A stretch of DNA of 64,000 nt from Flavobacterium sp. (GTDB lineage: Bacteria; Bacteroidota; Bacteroidia; Flavobacteriales; Flavobacteriaceae): positions 58,672-122,671 of the forward strand of contig NZ_SEBS01000009.1 of the NCBI RefSeq assembly GCF_004211145.1, given 5' to 3'. A program made the position numbers and the translations under genes. The notes under the pieces were generated by a model. The model was not told the DNA's origin. It did no database searches and saw only the letters and a program-made list of their open reading frames with translations. Of the stretch, positions 51,844 through 59,710 are shown one piece after another (position 1 is the first letter of the stretch; the number at the start of each line of letters is the position of its first letter).

Positions 51844-52734
51844 ATGCGTCACTTTTTTGTTTTATTTGTGCTGTGTCCGATCGTCGGTTTTTCTCAGGAC
51901 AGAGGCTTTGAAACGCGTCTCCAGTCGCTTCAAAATACCGATGCCGCTTTTCACACCATCGACGGATATATCATTACAAGTCAACTATTTGAAAATAAGT
52001 TTGACGCGAAAGGCTTGAAGAAACCGGCACGTAAATACGAATTAAATGTCGATGAATTGAAAGTCTCCGACGACAGCCTCGGACATAAAAACTACGTCGT
52101 TAAAAGTTCAAAGATCATAGCCGATGGAATCGTCCAATCGGACACGTATTATTTTGTAGAAAACAAGGAAAAGAATGTTCTCGTCGTCGGGCTTTCAACA
52201 ATGGATGACCCGAATCCGGCGTTCGAACGGCGATTTACGAAAATGCTTCTCGACAACGCGATCCCAAAAAGCACCTACACGACGATGGAACCCGACAGCA
52301 TCAATTTCGCGGGCCGAAAATTCAAGCGAAGTTCGAGCTGTTACTGGACGTTCTTGAATACGCTGCAATGCCCTTATTATGGCGAGATAAGCTGGTCGGT
52401 GCACGAAAAGGAAAATACGGCTTCGAAGGCGGTCGCCGCCCAGTTTGCGGTTACGAAGAACAGGAAAAACGTGAAAATCCTTCAAGACGATGAAGTCGAC
52501 ATCATCTTCGAATCGGTTCCCGTAAAGGCCAGAAAACGTGTGCTCGATTTTACGGGCGTGACGGGTTTATTGACTGCGATGTCGGGCGTAAAGACACTTA
52601 CCGCCTACTATGTCGTCGCACCGGTTCGCGGCAATTATGTGGCCTGTGTGCTCAGTTATTGGGACAAGGACCAAATTAACGCGAGCGGTCTTCCGCCTTT
52701 ACTCGAAGAAGTGATGCAACTCAAACAACCTTAA
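51844..52734 (+). CDS. Secreted protein of unknown function (296 aa)
   Basis: From ATG 51844 the product begins with a signal peptide (MRHFFVLFVLCPIVGFSQ). The mature part is mostly beta strands (VVKSSKIIADGIVQSDTYYF, VLVVGLSTMD, YYVVAPVRGNYVACVLSYW). No domain is recognised. The upstream extension to 51793 is not needed. It is monocistronic as far as can be seen. Confidence 0.6.
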   Translation: MRHFFVLFVLCPIVGFSQDRGFETRLQSLQNTDAAFHTIDGYIITSQLFENKFDAKGLKKPARKYELNVDELKVSDDSLGHKNYVVKSSKIIADGIVQSDTYYFVENKEKNVLVVGLSTMDDPNPAFERRFTKMLLDNAIPKSTYTTMEPDSINFAGRKFKRSSSCYWTFLNTLQCPYYGEISWSVHEKENTASKAVAAQFAVTKNRKNVKILQDDEVDIIFESVPVKARKRVLDFTGVTGLLTAMSGVKTLTAYYVVAPVRGNYVACVLSYWDKDQINASGLPPLLEEVMQLKQP

Positions 52735-52820
52735 ATGTGAACGTGCAAAAATTCGCGAAATCCTATAACGCGCAAAATAGCACCCGTTTTTATTTTTATG
52801 TTCCTTAAATACTATCGGAT

Positions 52821-53270
52821 ATGAAAACCACTGAAATTCACATGAAACCCGAAACATTGCGCGCTTTTACTGGTCATTGGGGCATCGTCGGGCGCAACCT
52901 TGAAGGCGCAGGAAAAGATTCCGAGGTCGAAGTCGTGGGCACCGAAACCTTCCAATGGCTCGCCGGCGATTTCTTTTTACAGGGCAATTGGAACCACGAC
53001 TTCGGGAAGGCAACGCATTCTGGAACGTCGATTATCGGGTTCGATGTCGATTCTGAGACGCTCGTTTCGCACAATTTCGACAATCTCGGTTTCTCGCGTC
53101 GGTACGAATTGGATACCGACGGACTTTCTTGGAAATTCACGGGAGAAACTGAGCGCGCGATCAGGACATTCAGCCGTGATGGAGAAAGTTTCGATGAAAA
53201 ATGGGAAGTGAACCGCGGTGGAAAATGGAAACCTTTGTGTGAGCTTCACGGCAAAAAGACCGGAATCTAG
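52821..53270 (+). CDS. DUF1579-like protein (149 aa)
   Basis: The 149 residues form an antiparallel barrel-like pattern: FTGHWGIVGRNLEGA, ETFQWLAGDFFLQGNW, TSIIGFDVDSETLVSHNFDNLG and DEKWEVNRGGKWKPLCE. The pattern resembles DUF1579/lipocalin-like proteins of unknown role. It stands alone and ends one base before the DoxX gene on the opposite strand. Confidence 0.6.
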   Translation: MKTTEIHMKPETLRAFTGHWGIVGRNLEGAGKDSEVEVVGTETFQWLAGDFFLQGNWNHDFGKATHSGTSIIGFDVDSETLVSHNFDNLGFSRRYELDTDGLSWKFTGETERAIRTFSRDGESFDEKWEVNRGGKWKPLCELHGKKTGI

Positions 53271-53705
53271 TCAGGATTTCGCAAACAGGATTTGGACGAT
53301 CCGCTTCATTTTCGGGTATTCCCAAAATAGTAGGTACAGATTTGCCAACAGCATCAAGCCGACTACAATCGGCGTTCCCGTAAAATGCATTCCGCAAACG
53401 ATGATCAAAATGTTTAGGACGATGGGCAGATAAAGCAACGCGCCCAAAGTCGAGGTTCGCGGGATCAATAGCAGGATTCCGGCGAGCAGTTGCATGAACC
53501 CCAGGAAATTCCAGTAAATCCCGCATCGGTACAAGGCTTCGAAGAAGAAACCGACCGGATTGTCGATTCCGATCTGCGTAAAACGCAAACCCGCCAGCTT
53601 CTTATATCCCGACGGCAAAAATGCCAGAAACAGCAACGCGCGCATGCCCCAAGTGAACACTTTAAACGCGACGTGCGTATGTAAAAATTGATGAAGACGC
53701 AACAT
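53271..53705 (-). CDS. DoxX family membrane protein
   Basis: The 144-residue protein has four membrane helices. The early segment LLFLAFLPSGYKKLAGLRFTQIG carries the DoxX-type SGxxKL motif, and later helices include WNFLGFMQLLAGILLLIP and LNILIIVCGMHFTGTP. DoxX-like proteins occur in terminal oxidase or redox complexes and as unknown membrane proteins. Convergent with the DUF1579-like gene. Confidence 0.75.
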   Translation of the reverse strand: MLRLHQFLHTHVAFKVFTWGMRALLFLAFLPSGYKKLAGLRFTQIGIDNPVGFFFEALYRCGIYWNFLGFMQLLAGILLLIPRTSTLGALLYLPIVLNILIIVCGMHFTGTPIVVGLMLLANLYLLFWEYPKMKRIVQILFAKS

Positions 53706-53858
53706 TATAGTGAAGTTTTACACCTGACGAAACCTCTTGATTTTTGCGACATGCAGTTCATCGAATAATTCGAAAATCCTAATATTTCGCGGGCATTTCA
53801 CGTTTCTAATACGTAAATTTGGGTTTCCCAAACTATCGTACAACTTAGAATCTCGCCT

Positions 53859-55070
53859 ATGAAGCGCTCGGGTTCCGCCGATTTACCGTTGCACAACGGC
53901 CATGTTCCCGCGTGGCTGCATGAGCGTATGTCCAAACTTGGGCTCGCGATCGTGGAAACGATGGTTTCAGAGTTTTCATCGGACGAAGTGATCAAACGAA
54001 TGAGTGACCCGTTTTGGTTCCAAAGCCTTGGCGCGGTCATGGGAATGGACTGGCATTCGTCGGGCATTACGACTTCGGTCATGGGCGCCTTGAAACGTGC
54101 GATCAACCCACATTCAAAAGAACTTGGCATCTACATCTGCGGCGGAAAAGGCAAACATTCACTCCAAACGCCCAACGAACTCCTGAGAATCGGCGAACGC
54201 ACGGGACTCAATGGAAACCTTCTCGCCCAGAACAGCAAACTCACCGCAAAAGTCGACAACACGGCGATACAGGACGGTTTCCAATTGTACCTGCACAATT
54301 TCATGGTCAGCAATACCGGGAAATGGGCGGTGATCCAACGGGGAATGAACGGGCAAACGTCGACGGCGCGCCGCTATCATTGGCATTCAGAGAATATCGA
54401 ATCGTTCGTGAACGAGCCGCACACGTTCATCTACGGCCAAAATCAGGGCGCGATCTTGAATTTTACCGATAAGGACGCCTCCGAAACAAGATCGCGGTCG
54501 CTTGAAATCAGTCGTGAGAATCCCGACAGGATAATCCGCGAGGCCCGACATCTGATCTTACCCAAACATCACGACGTGCGCGCCAAAGATGTCGATTTGA
54601 AACGACTCGGCGCGATGCTCTGGCTCACGCATGAGAAACAACCCGAGGATTTCGAATCGCTTTTACTTTTGAAAGGAATGGGGCCCAGAACGCTGCAATC
54701 GCTGGCCTTGGTGAGCGAAGTGATTTATGGAACTCCATCGCGATTCGACGATCCGGCGCGGTTTTCATTCGCACATGGCGGCAAAGACGGACATCCGTTT
54801 CCGGTGCCGACGATAGTGTACGACGAGACGATTTCGACGTTGCAGACCGCCGTCCGGAAATCCAGGATCGGAAACGGAGACAAGCTTCAGGCGATCAAAA
54901 AACTGTCGGAAATGGCGCGCGATGCCGAGAAGGATTTCACGCCCAACGCCAACTTCGATGCCGTCATCCAAAAGGAACGCGAAGAATCGTGGCGCTACGG
55001 AGGACGCACGGTTTCGGGCCCTGAAAAACCACCCCAAAAACAAAACAACAATCAATTAAGCCTATTTTAA
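53859..55070 (+). CDS. DUF763 protein with helix-hairpin-helix and clamp-binding tail
   Basis: The 403 residues match DUF763 over the N-terminal 290 residues: RSGSADLPLHNGHVPAWL, SLGAVMGMDWHSSGIT, GKGKHSLQTP, RRYHWHSENI. A helix-hairpin-helix-like element lies at about 266-292 (LLLLKGMGPRTLQSLALVS). The extreme C-terminus is QLSLF (399-403), the pentapeptide by which many bacterial repair proteins bind the DNA polymerase III beta clamp, on a flexible Pro/Gln/Asn tail. The stop overlaps the endonuclease V start by one base (TAATG). No enzymatic role is established for DUF763; a DNA repair nuclease linked to deaminated bases is inferred. A TAAATTTG -7 element lies at 53814-53821. Confidence 0.85.
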   Translation: MKRSGSADLPLHNGHVPAWLHERMSKLGLAIVETMVSEFSSDEVIKRMSDPFWFQSLGAVMGMDWHSSGITTSVMGALKRAINPHSKELGIYICGGKGKHSLQTPNELLRIGERTGLNGNLLAQNSKLTAKVDNTAIQDGFQLYLHNFMVSNTGKWAVIQRGMNGQTSTARRYHWHSENIESFVNEPHTFIYGQNQGAILNFTDKDASETRSRSLEISRENPDRIIREARHLILPKHHDVRAKDVDLKRLGAMLWLTHEKQPEDFESLLLLKGMGPRTLQSLALVSEVIYGTPSRFDDPARFSFAHGGKDGHPFPVPTIVYDETISTLQTAVRKSRIGNGDKLQAIKKLSEMARDAEKDFTPNANFDAVIQKEREESWRYGGRTVSGPEKPPQKQNNNQLSLF

Positions 55071-55783
55071 TGTTAACCTACGACAACCTGAGCATTGCCG
55101 AAGCCACGCAGATCCAAAAGGAAATGCGTCAAAGGATCGCAATCAAACCACTTCAAAAAGCCATTAAGACCATTGCGGGCGCCGATATTTCGTTCAATAA
55201 ATTCAGCACGACGGTTCACGCTGGAATCGTCGTTTTCAATTATCCCGAACTGACGATCAAACACATCGCACTTGCACAGGCCGAGGCGACCTTCCCATAC
55301 GTTTCCGGATTTCTGGCGTTCCGCGAAATTCCGGCGCTTCTAAAAGCCTGGGAAATGCTTCCCGAAAAACCGGATCTGCTCATATTGGACGGTCAGGGAA
55401 TCACGCATCCGCGAAAAATGGGCATCGCGACCCATTTTGGAATACTCGAGGACCAAGTAACCATCGGATGCGCCAAGAGCATGTTGCATGGTGAATTTGA
55501 AGAATTGGGGCTTGAAAAAGGCAGCACCTGCCCTATCGTGAAAAAAGATCAGTTGCTCGGTTATGCGCTTCGGACAAAAAACGCCGTGAAACCCATTTAT
55601 ATTTCACCCGGAAATCTTATCACTGCCGATGAAAGCCTTGCCATCGTTCAGAATTGCGTCGGAAAATATCGCATCCCTGAGCCAACCAGGATTGCGCACG
55701 AACTCGTTAATCTTTTTAGGGCGTCGCAACTCGAGGAAGGATTGCAGGATGAGAATAATGAACTGTTTACGCAATTTCGTTAA
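55070..55783 (+). CDS. nfi: Endonuclease V
   Basis: The 237-residue protein has all EndoV motifs: catalytic Asp39 (GADISFNK), PYVSGFLAFRE with Glu86, Asp107 (LILDGQGITHPRKMGIATHFG) and Lys136 (GCAKS). EndoV nicks DNA (or RNA) one base 3' of deoxyinosine or inosine and starts repair of deaminated adenine. It is translationally coupled to the DUF763 gene (TAATG), so the pair should work together. Its 3' end overlaps the convergent frameshifted gene by 17 bases. Confidence 0.9.
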   Translation: MLTYDNLSIAEATQIQKEMRQRIAIKPLQKAIKTIAGADISFNKFSTTVHAGIVVFNYPELTIKHIALAQAEATFPYVSGFLAFREIPALLKAWEMLPEKPDLLILDGQGITHPRKMGIATHFGILEDQVTIGCAKSMLHGEFEELGLEKGSTCPIVKKDQLLGYALRTKNAVKPIYISPGNLITADESLAIVQNCVGKYRIPEPTRIAHELVNLFRASQLEEGLQDENNELFTQFR

Positions 55784-56221
55784 GGACAACAGGCGTGCAT
55801 CCGACGGCGTGTTTGTTATAGTGCGTGATCGATTCGATCGTAATCGCTATCGCGATGATGTCCTGCTCCCAACAAATGGTTTGAGATGCCAACGTGACAA
55901 TATTGCGAGGTTTCTGGAGTTCCTTGATCAAAAGATTGATGGTTCTTTTCTTATCGCGCCTGATCACTTCTTTGCCGGGGATGCAAATCCTTACGACGGC
56001 CGCATTGCCTTTTTTCCCGATGACATCCTTGCGTAGCGAATGTGCGTGGTCGTAGCCGTGGTACAATATTTCGGGGCACCAAGCTTGAGAAACTCGATCA
56101 TCACAGATACCAGCGACTCTTTATTCTTTAAGATATCCTTAAAAATCAAGAAGTTGGATATATGCGGAATACGAAACAAAACTGTTGATATCCGCTCATG
56201 TATTGCTGGCTGAGACGACAT
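55767..56221 (-). pseudogene. Frameshifted gene of unknown function (about 150 aa when repaired)
   Basis: Two minus-strand frames join smoothly: the first (from ATG 56221, MSSQPAIHERISTVLFR to IEFLKLGAP) breaks near a run of four C at about 56077-56080, and the second continues EILYHGYDHAHSLRKD and runs to 55767. Adding one C at that run restores one open frame of about 150 codons. It may be a pseudogene, a sequencing error or a programmed shift. No family is recognised. It converges on endonuclease V. Confidence 0.55.
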
Positions 56222-56359
56222 AATTGCATTATCAAATTAAAGAAATGGGGCGGCTTTGATAAGCGAGTTGGAAACGCTGTATTACAAATGTCTCAAAATG
56301 CGAATATGTTTGCTTACAGAATTTTCTTCGAATCTTTCATAATTCTCACATTTTAGAAG

Positions 56360-56878
56360 TTACATCTCTTCGATATTTTCTGTAACTACCTCAAAATCAT
56401 AGCGATTATCCCAATTTTGCGACTGCACGACTGCGTCGATGGATTGAAGCCTTTTTCGAAAATCGGACAGCAGTGAATTCGCAATTATGAAGTTTACCGC
56501 TTGCTCGTAAGAATTGAACATGCTTTTGTAGAACGACGAGTAGCGCATTTCACGTTTTGCGGTATAACGTTGGGCGACCTCTATGTTGTACAGCATCAGG
56601 TCGGCTACGGCAAATGAATCGACACCTAACGAAAGAAAGTGCTTGATGTATTTTTGAGCGGTCGAACGCCTGAGTTTGGGGCGCTTGCTTTTTATGGGGA
56701 AATACTCGTTCGAGATTTTAGCCTTCGCCTCGCCGATGAGTTTTTCCTCATTCGGCTTAAACACGAAATCGTAATATGTCTTGACCTCAGGAAATTTGTC
56801 ATAAAGGTCGAGCAGTTGATCCGATATCTGCTCTTTGTCGAGCTCGGCCAAATATTTTTTCAGATCGCGTTTTCCCAT
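56360..56878 (-). CDS. DUF6155-like cytoplasmic protein
   Basis: The 172 residues are mostly helical and charged: MGKRDLKKYLAELDKEQIS, YDKFPEVKTYYDFVF, RPKLRRSTAQKYIKHFLSLG, RYSSFYKSMFNSYEQAV. The beginning closely resembles the DUF6155 family as I remember it; function is unknown. There are no membrane segments. It is divergent from the DUF3817 gene. Confidence 0.6.
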   Translation of the reverse strand: MGKRDLKKYLAELDKEQISDQLLDLYDKFPEVKTYYDFVFKPNEEKLIGEAKAKISNEYFPIKSKRPKLRRSTAQKYIKHFLSLGVDSFAVADLMLYNIEVAQRYTAKREMRYSSFYKSMFNSYEQAVNFIIANSLLSDFRKRLQSIDAVVQSQNWDNRYDFEVVTENIEEM

Positions 56879-56900
56879 TGAATTCTTTTCTAATAATGTG

Positions 56901-56927
56901 TTGTTATCGTGGTATTGCCTATTTTTG
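56901..56927 (+). promoter_or_regulatory. Possible promoter for the DUF3817 gene
   Basis: TTG at 56901-56903 and TATTTTTG (matching TAnnTTTG) at 56920-56927 are 16 bases apart, slightly shorter than usual. The start codon lies 33 bases on. Confidence 0.5.
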
Positions 56928-56960
56928 CACTGGCCAAGGCCGTTTTATCTTATCAAGACC

Positions 56961-57245
56961 ATGCTTAAATTTTTCAAGATCATCGCCCTTTTGGAGGGAA
57001 TTTCACTTCTCGCCCTTTTCTTTTTCGCCATGCCGATGAAATATGCGTTCGGCGAACCCGCTTACGTGAAACATATCGGGATGGCGCACGGCGTACTTTT
57101 CATCGCCTATATCATTCTGGCCATCATGCTTAAAATGGAAGAAAACTGGTCGGCCAAAAAACTTACCGTCGTTTGTTTGGCGTCGGTGCTTCCATTCGGG
57201 ACGTTCTACATCGACTGGAAATACCTCAGGGGCGCGAAAGCGTAA
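56961..57245 (+). CDS. DUF3817 membrane protein
   Basis: From ATG 56961 the 94-residue product has three helices with the DUF3817 pattern: FFKIIALLEGISLLALFFFAMPMKY, HIGMAHGVLFIAYIILA and CLASVLPFGTFYIDWKYL. A longer frame upstream is not supported. The conserved glutamate in helix 1 and the HGVLF motif are kept. Function of the family is unknown. It ends one base before the convergent thioesterase gene. Confidence 0.8.
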   Translation: MLKFFKIIALLEGISLLALFFFAMPMKYAFGEPAYVKHIGMAHGVLFIAYIILAIMLKMEENWSAKKLTVVCLASVLPFGTFYIDWKYLRGAKA

Positions 57246-57641
57246 TCACTTCGGGGCTTTCAGGCGATCTTCTATGCGTTCGACGTGCGTTTTGCCGTGA
57301 GCTTTCGGTTTCCCGTCTTCGTCGAGGCTCACCATCGTGATCGAATCGATCGTGATGATCGTGTCGCGCGTCATGATGTTTCGAACCTCGCAGGCCAGCG
57401 TTATTGACGTGTGGCCGAATTTTACCACATCTATCCCGATTTCGACAATGTCTCCCTGGCGCGCCGAACTCCTGAAATTGATTTCGGACATGTGTTTGGT
57501 GACTATTTTCTTGTTTTCGAGCTGGATTATTGAGTAAAGTGCCAATTCTTCATCTATCCAAGCGAGCAATTTTCCGCCGAACAAAGTTCCGTTCGGATTC
57601 AAATCCTCGGGTTTCACCCATTTCCTCGTATTGAAAAGCAT
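57246..57641 (-). CDS. Acyl-CoA thioesterase (hotdog, YciA/ACOT type)
   Basis: The 131 residues match the hexameric hotdog acyl-CoA hydrolases: NPNGTLFGGKLLAWIDEE, with the catalytic Asn and Asp in the usual places, followed by HMSEINFRSSARQGDIVEI and GHTSITLACEVRN. It hydrolyses acyl-CoA to acid and CoA in the cytoplasm; the chain-length preference is not visible. Convergent with the DUF3817 gene. Confidence 0.85.
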   Translation of the reverse strand: MLFNTRKWVKPEDLNPNGTLFGGKLLAWIDEELALYSIIQLENKKIVTKHMSEINFRSSARQGDIVEIGIDVVKFGHTSITLACEVRNIMTRDTIITIDSITMVSLDEDGKPKAHGKTHVERIEDRLKAPK

Positions 57642-57794
57642 CGTTTTTTATTGCAAATCTACGTATTCGGGCCACTTTATTCAATAATTGCGCATGTAAA
57701 TCCATGAAATACCTATCTCATTTGAAATTGTGAGGCAGTCCTGTTAAATTAATTATAAAAACGCAACAACATCGCTTTATTTATCGCCCCAAGG

Positions 57795-57827
57795 TTGACA
57801 GTTATTAAATCTAAACTCCTATATTTG
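57795..57827 (+). promoter_or_regulatory. Bacteroidota-type promoter for the OmpA-like gene
   Basis: TTG at 57795-57797 and TATATTTG (consensus TAnnTTTG) at 57820-57827 are 22 bases apart. The start codon lies 54 bases on, leaving a short leader. Confidence 0.75.
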
Positions 57828-57881
57828 CAATAGGCAACCGTTAAAAAGTTGCTACATCCAGCCTAATAACGCCTGAAACTT

Positions 57882-59240
57882 ATGAAGAAAAATTTACTGT
57901 TATTGTCTTTCGGACTTCTGGCTTTTGGCCAGCTTTCGGCTCAAACTGAAGAAGCCGACGTGAAAGAGGTTTCCCTTGACGACACGTATAACAAATGGAC
58001 CATCGAAGCCGGTATCGGACCCGCTAAGGGAATGCGGCCTTACACTGAGGGTTACTATTCCAGCAATCCAAATTCAGTTCTTGGATCCATTGATTTCAAC
58101 AGTTACAACCTTGGCGTACGTTACATGATCAGTCCGAAATTCGGGTTCAAGTTCGACGCGAGCTACGATAAATTCGAAAATAACAAGGATACCGAAAGTA
58201 AGCCTTTCGAAGTACAACAATTGCGTTTTCAAATTCAAGGTGTCGTGAACGCTTCGCGCTTGTTGAATCTTGAAGAACACATCGGGAGATTCGGATTGTT
58301 GGCGCACGGAGGTTTTTCATACTCACGCATCACGCCGAAACTTGACACAGGAATCGATCCGATTGCGGGAACGTCAAATGCCGATATAAACGAGAACAAT
58401 ATAGGATTCGTGTTCGGTATCACGCCACAATTTCGCATTCTTAAGCGACTTGCTCTTTATGTTGACGTGAGCACCGTTTACAATGTCCGCCAGCATTTTG
58501 CTTGGGATGGACACTATTCGTCTGACGACAACAACCTCCAAGGCCAAATGATCACGGGAACGGTTGGACTTTCATATTCACTCGGAAATAGAAGCGAACT
58601 TCACGGCGACTGGGGCGTAATCGAAGACAAACGTCAGGAAGAACTTGAAGACCTCGACAAGCGTATCGGCGAACTTGAGACGATGATGAACGATGCCGAC
58701 AAAGACGGTGTGCCGGATTATCTCGATATCGAAAACAACTCGATCCCAGGTGTAGCGGTAGACACGAAAGGCCGCATGGTCGACATGAACCAGAACGGTG
58801 TTCCTGACGAACTTGAGAAATATGTGAACCAAACGGTTAAGGAAGGCGTCAACCAAGGCGTTGCCCAAAGTGTGGAGCAAAGCAGCTCTGAAGTGTTGAA
58901 ACAATTGATCAACGACGGTTACGTGGCGGTGTTCTTCGACTTCGGAAGCGTGAAACCGACTCCGGCTTCGACACAAAACGTGGCGTTCATCCTCAACTAT
59001 TTGAGAAACAACCCATCGGCGACCGCAGACATTACAGGTTATGCTGACGAAATTGGAAGCAGCGACTTCAACAACGCACTTTCAGGACGTCGTGCGGAGT
59101 ATATCAGAACTACTTTGATCAGGGCCGGAATCGATGGAGCACGACTCAATATCGTTCCTGCCGGAGAAGACACATCTGTTGATAAAAATTCCGATATGGC
59201 GCGCAGACTCGTAAGAAAAGCGATCTTCCATATCAAATAA
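57882..59240 (+). CDS. OmpA family outer membrane protein with TSP3-type repeats
   Basis: The 452-residue protein has a signal peptide (KKNLLLLSFGLLAFGQLSAQ), an N-terminal eight-strand-like barrel (about 40-240) and a short coiled segment (ELEDLDKRIGELETMMND). Next are calcium-binding TSP3-like repeats (DADKDGVPDYLD, DMNQNGVPDELE) and a C-terminal OmpA peptidoglycan-binding domain (ITGYADEIGSSDFNNALSGRRAEYIRT). It links the outer membrane to peptidoglycan. It has a good promoter at 57795 and a strong terminator at 59263, so it is a monocistronic, probably abundant protein. Confidence 0.9.
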   Translation: MKKNLLLLSFGLLAFGQLSAQTEEADVKEVSLDDTYNKWTIEAGIGPAKGMRPYTEGYYSSNPNSVLGSIDFNSYNLGVRYMISPKFGFKFDASYDKFENNKDTESKPFEVQQLRFQIQGVVNASRLLNLEEHIGRFGLLAHGGFSYSRITPKLDTGIDPIAGTSNADINENNIGFVFGITPQFRILKRLALYVDVSTVYNVRQHFAWDGHYSSDDNNLQGQMITGTVGLSYSLGNRSELHGDWGVIEDKRQEELEDLDKRIGELETMMNDADKDGVPDYLDIENNSIPGVAVDTKGRMVDMNQNGVPDELEKYVNQTVKEGVNQGVAQSVEQSSSEVLKQLINDGYVAVFFDFGSVKPTPASTQNVAFILNYLRNNPSATADITGYADEIGSSDFNNALSGRRAEYIRTTLIRAGIDGARLNIVPAGEDTSVDKNSDMARRLVRKAIFHIK

Positions 59241-59262
59241 GAAGTTGACAACTTTAAAAAAC

Positions 59263-59291
59263 AACCGCTGCATCCCACAGCGGTTTTTTTT
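59263..59291 (+). terminator. Rho-independent terminator after the OmpA-like gene
   Basis: An 8-9-bp stem (AACCGCTG with CAGCGGTT) with a CATCCCA-type loop is followed by T8. Confidence 0.9.
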
Positions 59292-59308
59292 ATCTTTAAG
59301 AAAAAACG

Positions 59309-59710
59309 ATGCAGACCAGAGACGAATCCATCAGTGCCATTCGCGGTGAAGCCATAGGAACCGTAAGCGATCAGTCGACAAGCGACGAGATTTTCCAGAA
59401 TCAAGTATTGCGTCCGATACTAAAACTCCAGAACGACCTGCTCATCGACGTCTTCAAGAATTACGTCACCAAATATAAGAACGACTTCTATTCGTACGGC
59501 GTCGAGAAGAAATTGCAGTACATCGAGAATTCCATCCAAAAGGACATCAAGTTCCGGAATTCGCTTAAAGGAATGGTGATCGGATTGTTTACCGTGCCTG
59601 AATACGACCAGTACATCAAGAATTCATCGCAACTCAACAAACGCATGATGAATATGGTCATCGAGCGATTAAAGAGCCAGGTGTTGCTTTTTGAGCTGCA
59701 GCCCGATTAA
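59309..59710 (+). CDS. Conserved hypothetical protein (133 aa)
   Basis: The 133 residues are helical and charged without signal or membrane segments: ILKLQNDLLIDVFKNYVTKYKND, KLQYIENSIQKDIKFRNSLKGMVIG, SSQLNKRMMNMVIERLKSQ. Similar flavobacterial proteins are often mislabelled glyoxalase (from memory); no glyoxalase motif is present. Its stop overlaps the convergent LTA-synthase-like gene by 4 bases. Confidence 0.6.
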   Translation: MQTRDESISAIRGEAIGTVSDQSTSDEIFQNQVLRPILKLQNDLLIDVFKNYVTKYKNDFYSYGVEKKLQYIENSIQKDIKFRNSLKGMVIGLFTVPEYDQYIKNSSQLNKRMMNMVIERLKSQVLLFELQPD

